A DNA stretch of 64,000 nt, from positions 124,001 to 188,000 of the forward strand of contig JAXBDG010000022.1 in assembly GCA_036320915.1 (NCBI GenBank), given 5' to 3'. The DNA is from Linnemannia elongata (taxonomy: Eukaryota > Mortierellomycota > Mortierellomycetes > Mortierellales > Mortierellaceae). Under the pieces are notes generated by a model. That model was not told the DNA's origin. It did not search any database and saw only the letters and a program-made list of their open reading frames with translations. The translations under genes and the position numbers were made by a program. Position 1 is the first letter of the stretch. Each line of letters opens with the position of its first letter. Below, piece by piece: positions 48,048-59,600 of the stretch.

Positions 48048-48672
48048 AGTAGCGAGTCTCCAACTTTTCCATTCCCCTTACAACAAAGTGGCCAATTGTT
48101 CGTGTTGAGCACAGCAGCGCTTGTAATTCCGTCGATCACTGGAGCTCCCTTTGTTTTTTCTTGACAAGTTATTATGTGCCGTAGCTACTACAACGCGTAC
48201 TTTTTGTTTCTTCTTATTTTTGTGCGCGTGTTTTTCCTCAGCCTCAGTCTGTGGCACGAAAGTTGTGCGAAATACAATGACTGAGCTGCAAAACGCGGCA
48301 TAAGACGTGCCGTATTCAGATATGGGGCTCAGTGAGGGATAGAAATGTTTGCATGGTTGTTTATCACGATTAGAGAATGGTGCTCTCGTCTCTCGTCTCT
48401 TGTCTCGAGGCAACAAGAACAAACAAGAACGGACTTCAGTATAATTGTGGAAAGAGAGTCTTTGTCATGCCCTTTCTCCTCTTAACAGAGAGTGGCTTGC
48501 AATTCGATCGATCAGACCCTGGGTCCGAAAAAATAAAAATTCATGCAAAATAGGGAATGAGTGCGCACTGTCTTCTTTTTTTTTTTTTTTCTTTCTCCAC
48601 CCACTCACTCCCCCACCACCACTCAATCAACAACCTCGACCATCACCATCACACACATCACACACATCAACC
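48048..48672. promoter_or_regulatory. Upstream region of the oxidoreductase gene
   Basis: No gene seen. A T-run (about 48575-48590) and CCACTCACTC/CACACATCA repeats form a pyrimidine-rich leader up to the ATG at 48673. Confidence 0.4.
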
Positions 48673-50384
48673 ATGGCAGAGAAATACGACGTGACAATCT
48701 TTGGCGCAACGGGATTCACCGGGAAGAACATCCTCGACGAGGTCATCAAGACTGCACCCAAGACAACCTTCCCTGGAACGCAATCGATTCGTGTTGCGAT
48801 CGCGGGCCGATCGCGTGAGAAACTTGAACAGCTCGTTGCGGCACTTCCTACGACGGGTGAAGGGGCAGGCGCTGGAAGTATTAAGGTCGATGTTCTTGTT
48901 GCGGATGCGCAGGATGAAGAGAGCATGAGGGCTATGTGCCGCGTTTCCAAGGTTGTCATTGCTGCAGGTATGATACACACGCCTCTTCATTATATTTGTC
49001 TACCGAACCGACATGACCATGGCCTTGGTCTGGCGCAATATGAAGGTGCATTACGGCCCTTTTCATATGACGCGAACTCACACAGCTTCCTTTTTCAAAA
49101 TAATAGCTGGACCATTCCGTTTCATGGGAGAGGCAGTTGTGAAGGCTTGTATTCAGGAGGGCGCCCATTACGTCGATATTACAGGAGAACCCGAGTTCTT
49201 TGAAGGCATGATGCTCAAGTACCACGAACAGGCCAAGAAGGAACAAGTCGCGATTGTTCATGTCTGTGGATTCGACAGTATTCCTGCGGATATGGGTGTC
49301 CTCTACACCAAGCAGCAGTTGGAGAAGAACCACAACGCCTTGCCTTCGACGATTGAGATGTTCTTTAAGCTTCATATCGCTGGAAACTCTGGATTCGCCG
49401 GACACTATGCCACCTATGCATCGGTGAGTTTTATTCTATTAACTCGTGTCGACATCAATACGACCGATGATGCTTAGTCGACGTAGTCATGTATTATTCC
49501 GTAAACTGACCTCAGGACGCGTTCTTGTCAAAATAGGCGGTGCATGGATTCGGAAGTGCGGGGTTATTGCGTCAGCTGCGCAAGACCGCCAACCGACCCC
49601 AGATCCCCAAGATCGGACCTTCGTTGGCCGTCAACCCCAAGCCCCATTGGGTCAGCAAGGTCGCTGCCTACACGATCCCTTTCTTCTTTGCTGATCCCTC
49701 CGTCATTCGCCTCTCTCAACAGTTGGTGCTCCAGGACAAGGATCTGCAGGCATCTCAGTCACCTCCTGTCCAATTCTCGGCTTATTTCTGCATCCCCACA
49801 TTCAAGGCTCTGGCCATGGCTATCTTTGCATCGACTGCGTTTGGATTGTTGGCCAAGTATGAGACTGGACGCCGGTTCTTGTTGAAGCACCCCCGTTTGT
49901 TTACTTTGGGTGTCTTCTCGCATGAGGGACCTACCAAGCAGCAGTTGGCGGAGACATCCTTCTCGGAGACTTTCTATGCGCAAGGATATTCGAAGGAGTT
50001 GAGGGACAAGCACCCTAACCCCGAGGATCTCCGTCGCGTCCAGCCCGATGTCTCTTTGGTCACCAGCGTCTCTGGACCTGAGCCAGGTAACAACCTTGCT
50101 GACTGCTGTTCATACCATTACTGCGCTATATAAGTTGATTCCAAAAAAAAGGGTGTCTGTTGCATGCATAGAATCAAGTCGTTGTATTAACTCGATATAC
50201 TATTTTTGCTATAGGATATGTGGCGACACCCAAGATGGTTGTGCAGGCAGCATACACGCTGTTGCGACAGAAGGAGAAGGTTCCCAATGGCGTGTTGACT
50301 CCAGCAGTTGCCTTTGCCAGGACGGATTTGATTGATCGCCTGCAGGAGCAGGGCATTGTCTTTTCAACTATTGTCAAGACCTAA
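48673..50384 (+). CDS. Saccharopine dehydrogenase-like oxidoreductase (SCCPDH family)
   Basis: Four exons (48673-48967, 49107-49423, 49537-50086, 50215-50384) encode 443 residues, the normal length. The N-terminus has a Rossmann dinucleotide motif, YDVTIFGATGFTGKNILDEV, followed by VAIAGRSREKLEQLV. Next come VVIAAGPFRFMGEAVVKACI across intron 1, then HYVDITGEPEFF, VHVCGFDSIPADMGV, GHYATYAS and a hydrophobic segment near FKALAMAIFASTAFGLLAKY that may attach it to lipid droplets or membranes. The end GYVATPKMVVQAAYTLL is typical. The substrate of this family is not established; despite the name, it lacks the context of lysine synthesis. Exons use C/G-ending codons, suggesting fair expression. 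A decayed relative lies directly upstream. Confidence 0.93.
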
Positions 50385-50446
50385 GAAAAGCGATCCGCTT
50401 TGTTTACTGCCAACCTGTATACAACCATTCCTTTCCCCCTATCTCT

Positions 50447-50478
<32 letters not shown>

Positions 50479-51829
50479 CTTACGATCTTCTACGACAAAT
50501 AACCAAACATCAAATACCACCACGTTACGACCCGAATAAAAATAAAAAATACCATGCAAGAAAGAAGGAAAAGGACAATCACATTCCAGGCAGGCAGTGT
50601 TATTAAAAGAACGATAACCACAACACCATAGATACTCGGCCATGACATGCCTGTGGTGATATTTCTCGCAGTTTGGACAGTAGAGTTGGCGGAGGGTCAA
50701 CTGATCAAGAATGAAGAATGGAGCGACGTCAGGCAGTCCCGTGCTCTTGAACTGTCCTGGGCCAACTCCATTCCGGAGATCGATTCCTTGTCATCTTCTG
50801 GTCATCCCTTATATCGGAACACCGGTTGGAGTACAGCCTTATGGTTGAATGCAAGGTTGTAGTGAGCATACGGATCTTGTGGAAGATAGGTATACGTAAA
50901 AGAGGTGAATAAAGGTGGGAGTGTGGAAAAGTAAATGAGCTGGACAGAAACATATATAATTTATTTGGCTTGGGTTGATACAATGTCGAGCATGTTACGT
51001 ACACAGTGGAGAAAGAGAGAGAGCGAGAGAGAGAGAGAGAGAAAGAAAGATGCAGACCATCTTTTGTTTGTGTTTGTGTCTGTTCTCTTTTCCGCCGCGG
51101 GCGGGCTGTGTCTGTGTGGACACATGGGAAGGAGGAGGAGCAGCAGAAGCAGCAGCAGCAGCACAAGAAAGAGCAGGTCCAGCCCTACAGTCAAGCACAA
51201 GCACAAGCACAAGCACAATGGCGTATGGCCCATTCCTTGAGAGCCACTCCTCCACTTTCTTATCCACTTCACTTTTGCACCCTTCTCTCTTTCTCTCTTT
51301 TCTCCCCTCTTACCCTCATCGCCTCATCTCCCCTTTTCTCCTCTCTGCCCTTCTTCTTTCTGGTCATCCTTTTTCCTCTTCTCTTCCCTTTCCCTTTTTC
51401 TTCTTCCCTTCCTCCATTGGTCATCACGCCTCCCCTTCTTCCCCTTCCGTGCCTTTTTTTTTTTTTTTTTTTTTTCTTTTCTCTCTCTTTCTTGTTATTA
51501 TCCTACCCTACCCCCTTTCTGTTCTCACTGTCTGGTATAGTTATCCACAACAAGCAACTACTACTAGCAGAGTTCAACTCTACATATCCTCACCACTCAC
51601 ACAACAGCAACTTGGGCTGAACTGAACCATTGGGAAGCTTGCTTTGCACAAGGGAGCAAAACACCAAAAACGACCGACCGAACGATAAAGAGCCCTCCCT
51701 TCCCTTCTTTTTTTTTTTTTCTTTTCCTTCCCTTGCTCCCTTCCTCTTTCTCTCCTCTTCCCTCCCCTTCTCTACTCCACCTCAACCCTTCACACCTTCT
51801 CTTCTTAACGACAAAAGAAAGCCAACCAA
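50385..51829. promoter_or_regulatory. Intergenic, oxidoreductase to F-BAR RhoGAP gene
   Basis: Apart from the candidate Fanzor relic, no gene is seen. A long T run (50450-50478), AG repeats (51015-51045), AAGCAC repeats (about 51191-51218) and a C/T stretch (51250-51530) with a T run are present; the last probably forms the leader of the F-BAR gene. Confidence 0.45.
50580..50800 (-). mobile_element. Possible Fanzor/TnpB-type nuclease relic (C-terminal zinc ribbon)
   Basis: Minus-strand peptide with RQLYCPNCEKYHHRHVMAEY, then CC and a CLEC, after FKSTGLPDVAPFF. This resembles the end of Fanzor/TnpB proteins, where a CPxC zinc-ribbon half is followed by the RuvC-III motif (W/H)RD-x-x-A. The expected Asp is His here. 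Only about 70 residues are recognisable and a stop lies just upstream, so it is a fragment. The identification is from remembered motifs. Confidence 0.35.
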
Positions 51830-54800
51830 ATGACAGCCTCGATACCTGCCAACAGGTTCTCAGAGACAAAGTTCTCCGAGTCCTTTTGGTCCAACTCTCG
51901 AGGAGACTATGTCACAGGAATCAATGTCCTCCATTCAAAGATGGACCAGGGCGTGGTCGAGGACCAGGAGATCCTGACCTACCTCCGTGAGCGGATCGAT
52001 GTCGAGCAACGCTATGGCAATGCCCTGATCGAGATGGGAAACCGTCGCCTCAAGGTAAGCTCCCTTTTCACACTTTTACCATGCACGTTACTCCTTTGAG
52101 ACACACTTCCGCTGAAGAGAAGACAAACCACCAACAGGGCGATAAGGATATATACACCAGGAGAAGCACAACCACCACCCTTTTGTATGAGTGCTCATTT
52201 GTTTTTTTTTGTTTTATCTGGTTTGTGAGGGCTGTGCTGTGTATGTGGTGTGGTTTGGTCTGGGTATCTCATTACAACGCCCTGACCTGACCATTGGTCT
52301 GGCCTTACAAATGGTCCGGCGTGGTGTACGTGCGTGGTGAGGATTGGAAGAAGTGGAGGAAGAAGAGATTGGCCAATTGACTGGTTCGAGATGGTTCTGT
52401 TCTCCTCGCCTTCTCAGCTTTTGTGGAAGCCTGACTGGTTGGGATATGTTGGCATATTGTGTGTGAAGATGAGACCAAAAAAAAACCGTTGGGCGTGTAA
52501 CAACTTATCTCTTTGCTGCGTTCTTTGATCGCGCCAGCCCACAACGACAATATTATCGTCGAACAAACAACAATCAAACGGAGAGCAAGACAGGCAACCC
52601 ATTGGAACAGAAACAATTGGCATTGGAGCAAAGCAAGAAAGCACTTCATCCTGGATACGAATAACATGCGTCCATCTTCGAGGACGACCACTCTTTTTTC
52701 TTTTCTTTTTTTTTTTTTTTTGTACGAATCAGCCCTTCCTTCCTTCCTTGCCTTCTTGGACAAAAAGACAAAAGACAAAAGACAAAAAGGCTAGAGGGAC
52801 GGGAGGACGGACAGGGGCGAGTTGGCAACACATGATCGTACTTTACACAATACCGTAACAAAAACCCTCTCTTGACGCTAAAAACAAACACCGCCCATTC
52901 CTTCCTTCCTTCCTTCTTTACGCCCCTCTTCGCCCCTCCCTCCTATTTGTTTTCTCCCTTGAACAAATAGCTCGACGGATTTCTGAGAGACGACGGTGCT
53001 TCCTTGAGAAAAACGTTCGAGACCATCAAGAACGAGAGCATCGACCTTGGTAACGGCCACCTCTCCCTCGCCAACAATCTCAAGGAGCTCGTCCTGGCGC
53101 CCCTTGTCAAATTCAACACTCAGGTCTACCAGACCACTCAGCAGAGCCGCGAGGATATCGAGAACCGGCTCAAGCTCTTCGACAAGCACCTTCTCGACCT
53201 CGATCGATCCCACGCCGCCTATGTCGCAAAGTGCAACACCGCCGACCAGGCTGAGATGGAGGCCAACAAGATCGCCGCCGAGGATGCTGTTGCGCGTGGA
53301 TCTCCCCCAGGTAGTTCTTCTGGCGACCTTGACGTCGAGCGTCGGCACGAGTTTGCCTCGCAGCGGTTTACGATTCAGGAGCTCAACAAGTTTTTGAACA
53401 GGATGAGGGCCGAGGTCCCCTCGCAGGATGTCAAGGTCCCAATCATGGGAGTCTACAACCACTGCTGCACCGGATCAGCCATTGCACACTGGATCCAACA
53501 AAACACCAAGGCCAGGACGATTGAGGAGGCAGAGCACATTGGACAATCCCTCTCGGACGAAGGGTTCTTGCGACTGATCGGACAGCGTGGCAACCGGTTC
53601 TTGGCCTCGCCCGCCAACTTTTACCAGTGGCGCGACCAGATGTTTGAACTCCTTGACGAGGACGATCGGGAGGAGGAGATGTCGCTTGTCAAGAAGACCA
53701 AGCAGGAGGTTGAAAAGGCCGATGCTGCTTATCTCGCTGCTGTCAAGAAGGCTGACCTGACCCGTCTTCAGCTTGAAGTTGGACTTGTAAGTTGTGTGTG
53801 AGAGCGAGCGAAAGAACAAGAGCACGCCGTTGTTCGCATATGATCCAGTTACTTGCAAATGGTGTCCTGCAACCACTGTACTCGCTCACTCACTCCTACG
53901 CCCTTTTTTTGTTTTGTTTTTTTCCTTATCTCCTTGAATGTTTTTATAGTTCTCTCATATGGACCTCCTGCAGCGCTGCGAGTTCGAGCGCATTAACACG
54001 TTTAAAAATGGTATGCGTTCTTTTTTTACTGTATTTTCTGTGTCTGGATCTGATAGAGCTGACTGTTCTTTTTGCTGCATTTGTCCTAATCGTGTGTTCT
54101 CTATCGCCTGGCGCCTATAGCTTTCTTGAACTTTGCCGCTATCTTTTCGAACATTATCAGTATTACCCAGTCTGTCGCCGACCACTTGTTGATCTTCCAG
54201 GAAGCCCTTCGACCTGCCAACGATGTCCAGTATATCATTGAACAGTACCGCACCGGAGCCTTTGTACCTATGCCCACTCTCTACAACCACTTTTACCTTG
54301 GATCTGGCTATGGTAAGTTGTACCACATAGGACAAAGAAGGACTGGCGGAACTGTTTCGGAGAAAAGAAGGACAATAATATGATGGAGGGCAGGATACAT
54401 GGTCAGGGGTATTTTTCTTATCGTGCTAACGTAATGAAAAATCATTGCCACATGTTTTTTTTTTTTTACGCCATGTTGTAATAGAACAAGTCTTTGGCGT
54501 CAACATTGAACAGCACTGTAATTTCACTCGCAAGAAGGTGCCTCAACTCGTCACCAAGTGCTTGAGCAGGATTAAAAAGAGCTCTGCCCCCCTTACCAAT
54601 GAACGTAAGTCTTTGTTGTCATTGGAGATGCCCCATTGTTGAGAAATGTCGACTTTTTTGACGTGTGTTAACAATTGGTAATGTCTACTTATTAGAGAAA
54701 ATTGCATGCTGGATGGCTGAGGTTCCTTTGTCTGAGATCCACACTCTCCGTAACAAGATCAACCACGGTAAGCTGCAGTGTCACCTCCATTTATATTAGT

Positions 54801-56634
54801 AATAATGCCATGCATAAATGAGAATGACCATGAAACGAGGCACTAATAACCAATTTGTTTTTTTTGTCACATATTTAGGTGGCAAGATTACCCAAAAGTT
54901 GTTGCGTCTTTTCGATGTGGCCACGGTCATCGGCGTTCTCCGATTGTACTTCTTGGAACTCCCTGGATCTCTTTTGAATGGCGATGAATATGAGACTGTA
55001 AAGATCATCTATTCAAGCGGTAAGGGTAGGCGAATACATCGACCCAGCAGGACTTTCGTCGCTGGATCCATTGGAAACATGCTGGCATGGAGCAATCATT
55101 CTGTCAACCTTATCAACGGCGATTTTAACTGCTTTTCAGGATTGTCAAGGAATTGACATATCTATGAGTTGCGATACGCCTACACTGGAACAATTTTACT
55201 AAAAACATTTCATCTTGCAACATTTTCTCTTAGTATCGGATGATGTGAATGATAGCAAGAACGATGCAAGGATCTCGTCCATCCGCAACCTGCTTGCTCT
55301 CCTCAGCCCCGCGCGATTCTATACCCTCTACGAAGTCGTCAAGCACGTCAGCAAGTAAGCTCTTTTGTGTTACATGTATTCCATTCATCAGTAATAGACG
55401 TGCTCTATAGAAGAACGCGATGACCAACAATTCTGTGTTATCTAACCAACTGCAAAATAGTTTGATCAAGGAGACATCGGCGGACGACGACTTTACACAC
55501 TACATTGCGCACCGATGGGGACCTGTCTTCCTGCGACCTATTGAGGAGACGGCTGTGACACTGCACGACAAGCATCCTCAGCGTATGATGCGCGATATGC
55601 TGAAGATGACACATCAGATCTTTGAGCCCATCAGGATGAGCCGCGAGGAGGGCAACCTTTCGCGGTCGGTGACGACTCGTGCCCCCGCTACTCACCTGGG
55701 TCGTAACAGGAAGGGAGCTGTCCGCCACAGTCGCGATCTCAAGAGCTCCCCAGTCTCTCCTACTTCCAATGGCCATGCTGGTTCTGGCTTGCCTTCGATT
55801 GCTGTCGAGGGTCAGGCTATTCCCGAGAATGCTATCGCTACCGCGGTTGCTGCTGCAAATGATAATGGATCAGGTGTTGGTGCTGCTACACCCAAGCTTG
55901 TAAGGCGGCCACCCCCTTCGCGCTTCAACTTGACGCGCTATGTCAGTGCCCCCGAGATGTTTAGCGAGCAGTCAACGTCGAAGAAGAAGCCTTTGCTGAA
56001 CGGAACCGGTGGCGCGAACGGAACTGCAGAGAACGGTGATGCCCAGACTCCCGGATTGTTGAACACCAATGGATTGAAGCCCGCTGCAGGAGGAGATAAG
56101 AGCAGCCGGTCGCCCTTGCGCCAGAGTGTGATGGCTGTTGAAGAGACTCCCGAGGAGGAGGATGAGGAGGACACTGCGATTGCTAACGCCACGGCTGCCG
56201 AGGCTACTGCCGTTGCTGCCGTTGCTGCCGTTGCTGCCACGCCCGAGGTCGAGGCCGAGGTCGAAGTTAAGGCTGAAGCCGAGGTTAAGGCTGAGGCCGA
56301 GGTTAAGGCTGATGCCGAGGTGACTTCTCCAGCTGTCGAGTCAGTGGTTGCCGCTCCCGAGCAGGATGTACAGGCTGTTGCTACCGCCGAGCCCGAGTCG
56401 ACGGCCGCCGAGGCTGTTGCGGTGTCAACCAACTCTTCTGGAGAGCAGCCCCAAGAGTGGAAGGCTGTCACTGGCCAAGAGTTTGAGGCATCCGGACGCA
56501 AGCTCGAGAGACGCCGCAAGAATCGTCAGTCATCCTTGGGACCTAACGGCACTGCTACTAATGGAGTTGCTCCTGATACCAATGGCTTGTCTGCCGAGAG
56601 TGTCCTCCAGGCCTTGCGCGAGGAGGGTAACTAA
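51830..56634 (+). CDS. F-BAR / DEP / RhoGAP protein (Rgd2/Rga8-like)
   Basis: Membrane-shaping Rho-GTPase regulator of cell polarity. Nine exons (51830-52054, 52971-53786, 53950-54010, 54121-54312, 54485-54604, 54696-54767, 54879-55019, 55234-55354, 55461-56634) give 973 residues. The F-BAR domain opens with FSESFWSNSRGDYVTGINVL and LRERIDVEQRYGNALIEM. It is interrupted by a DEP domain at about 226-300 (VPIMGVYNHCCTGSAIAHWI, LSDEGFLRLIG), then resumes as coiled coil (EEEMSLVKKTKQEVEKADAA) to about 430. A RhoGAP fold spans about 432-620: EQVFGVNIEQHC, VPQLVTKCLSRIK, SEIHTLRNKINHG and HRWGPVFLRP. The arginine finger expected in a GIYR-type motif is not evident; the site reads ACWMAEVP (475-482). 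The C-terminal 350 residues are disordered and Ala/Glu/Lys-rich. The domain order matches yeast Rgd2 and fission-yeast Rga8. Intron 1 is long (916 bp). Confidence 0.9.
56245..56322. repeat. In-frame 18-bp tandem repeat in RhoGAP tail
   Basis: Repeated codons give EVEVKAEAEVKAEAEVKADA, about four imperfect units of six residues. The period keeps the frame, so copy number could vary without breaking the gene. Confidence 0.85.
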
Positions 56635-59600
56635 ACCCCTGGGGTGTGCTCCATTTGAAAGTAGAGGGGTGTTGGGATTGGATGTTGGAGCTTAGGGTTC
56701 CTCGCTCTCTTCCTTTACTCGTCGATCTTTCCTTTCCACACTACTCCACCAATTCTTATTTTGCACTTTTTTGTCGTGCACTTCGTGAACATAGTGAACA
56801 TAGTCTTGTTTGTTTTTTATTCCAATTACCCTTTTTTTTTGTTTTCCTTGGTCCGTTTCCTATTGCTCGGCCAAACACACATCTACCACCACTCCACACA
56901 TCTGCAAATTAAAAAAAAAAAAAATAGCGCACGAATCTGTGTTGGATTATGTTGACAACGGTTCTGCGCCAATAACAGGAAGACTGGTTCGTTTAGAAGG
57001 TAGGGGCTAACCAGGTTCGCGAACACACATCATCGACACGGTCCTCCCCTCGTTGTTGGTCGTGTGAGGTATTCCTTGCACGGTACCTTTTTTGAAGAAG
57101 GGCTGCCATTGTACTTTTGTCCTTGTACCCCTTCCTCTTCCTCCTCCTATTCGCGCAAGAAAGTGGAAGCGTTAGAGACAGTGTGTGAGTGGAGTCTGGT
57201 TCTCGTTTTCGTAGTCTGATCGCGCTTTTTTACTTTGCTTTTTTGGGTATCCATTTGTAAAAGCGAATGATGAGCAGGAGCAAAAACAAAAAGAGTTGGG
57301 ATGGAGATGCTTTGGCTTTGTCCATTGAAACCTTAGCTTCGGAAAATGGATGGTTTTAGAGTTAAATGAACGGGAGGAAAATGAACAAGGAGCAAGGTCG
57401 GGGGAAAAGGAAGAGGATGAAGGCGTAGGATGGAGGAAGGGAGTGGAGAGCGCGCAAGACCTCCCCCCCGGCACATGATGGAAAACTCTGTTTTGTTCCT
57501 ATGTTCTATTTTCTGCATTTTGGATGAGTGAGATGGCGCTGTTTTTAAGTTGTTGTTGGTGCCTTGTTGGCTTTGGCTTTGGCTTTTTGAATGGACATTG
57601 ACCTTGTTGGCTCAATCGTGTCCTCTTGTTTATTGCTCCTGCTCTTCCCCCCCCCCCATCCAAAAAAAACTCTGAACAGCGCAGAAGTGAGCCACCATTG
57701 ACCATCGGCAACACTATATGGTAAGCCCAGGGGTGTGTGTGTTCAAACTTAAGGCCAAACCAAATGAAGAAAAGTAAAAGGATGAAAATGGAAAAAAATA
57801 AGGGGGGAGGGGGGGATATGGTAGAGAGCTTGTCCTTTCTTGATTTCTCCCCCAAGCCCGATAGCTTTGGGCGCAACAATGCTTCACCTCCATTTTTTTT
57901 TTTTTTTTTTTTTTTACTTTGGCGCTCTTCGCTCACCTCGCAGGTGCGCAACCCCCCCCCCCACCCACCCACCCCTGGTTTCTTTGGCCGTCTCGACGTT
58001 TTTTCTTTTTTAAAACATGCATGCATACTTGCTCTGGGCAGTAAAATGAGTATCCTTCCCCTTTTTTTTTCCGCTGTCTTCCTTTTCTCCACCCCTCCCC
58101 TTATCCATTTGGTATTATTCTTTTCTTCTTTGTGCCCACGCGGCAACAGCTGACATCTTTCAAAAAATGGGACACGAAAAAGAATCCTCGGCAAGATAAA
58201 CTGCCGAAAAGAGTGGAGAGCTGCATGGATATAGGGATGCAATGAGGAAAAGGAGGAATCTCAGGCACATGCGAATTGGGGAGAGAGCTTGATTGTTTTG
58301 GGATTGAACAAAAAACAAAAAACAAAAAAACAGAATGAAATTTTTTGGTGCGACAGTATTACTTGATACATGGAAGGGGGAGAGAGGGTGGAGGACCGTT
58401 AGTGTTGTTCTGTGTAATCGTCTTTCCTTTGTACCTCACAAAAGAATGAGAAGCAATATAAACAAACAAACAAACAAACAAACAAGCAAGCATATAAGGA
58501 AACGAAAAAGAAAAAAACAAAAAGAATGAACATGCAAGACGAGACGTTTGCATTGTCAACAAAAAGCAAATAATAGTGAATAATCATACGGTAGGGATCA
58601 ATGCGGGTGAAATTGGAGATTAGGCGTAGTAGTTAGCATAGGAGGGGGGGGGGGGGGAGTGTAGAGTAGAAGGATGTGTGAAGTACGAAGGGTTGTGTAC
58701 CCATCTGTCAGCCATGGTTTGCTGTCGTTGCTTGTTTTGCTTGTTTTATTTTTGTTGTATGTCTGTGTGTCCTCGTTATCCCATGCTCTTGTACATAGAT
58801 TTAGTCATTCACGCGCGCTCTTATTTTTTCTCCCCCTCTCCCATCATCAACAATGAAGAAAACCACATTGTTGTTTTTTTTTTTTTTTTTTGCTTTGTTT
58901 TGCAAGGAACTCGTGATCCTAGAAAACAATCCGTCGATTTGCGAAAATAAAACTAACAGAAAGCTAAACAGAGAAAGCAGACAAAAAAAACGAGCAGAAA
59001 AACAAAACAAAGGTACGCTAACTTTCAAAGCAAGAGAGCGATGGAGTCAAAAAAACAGGGGTGTGTATGTTATGTATGATGTTGCAAGTATTTGCATTGG
59101 CATAGTGAAATAACTCTTGTCTTTGCCTAGAAAACACATCTAAGGTTTGACACTTTCTTTCTTTCGTGAAAGGTTGGGGGGGATGGGTTGCTGATGCCAC
59201 TTCTTGGAGCATTGACTGCGGTGAGGGGTCAAGTCAGTAGTGGGTCAGGGTTGGCTGAGGTAGCTAGGTAGCTAGGCTGTTTGGGTTGCGCCCTAGGATC
59301 CGCAATTCATACCAAGAAGTAAAGAAGGAACAGGGCTTTCACCTTTGGTCCAGACCCAGCATCCAGACTTCTTTGTATAATTGCTTTATGTTTTGTTACC
59401 TCCATCCAGTGACCTTCCACCCCAAAACTTTCGGTAAACTTTCTTTTTTTTGTTGTTGTTCAGGAAGTGAGAGTGAGGAGAAAAGACGAAAGCCAGGAGC
59501 ATCTCTCCACTCAGGGCCTTTTTCGACTTCATTTCTCTTCGATTCGTTCTTTTTCTTCCACAATCGAAAAATGAAGTGAGCGGACGGGCCTTGGCTTTGT

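Noticed and set aside
47338..48139. Two minus-strand open segments that splice neatly (an 83-bp GT-AG gap) into a cysteine-containing protein
   Set aside because: The same DNA on the + strand aligns with exons of the intact oxidoreductase, so the minus frames are shadows of a pseudogene.
57499..58242. 247-codon minus frame in the gene-free region
   Set aside because: Lys/Arg/Pro-rich simple sequence, no motif, and several overlapping open frames of similar quality.
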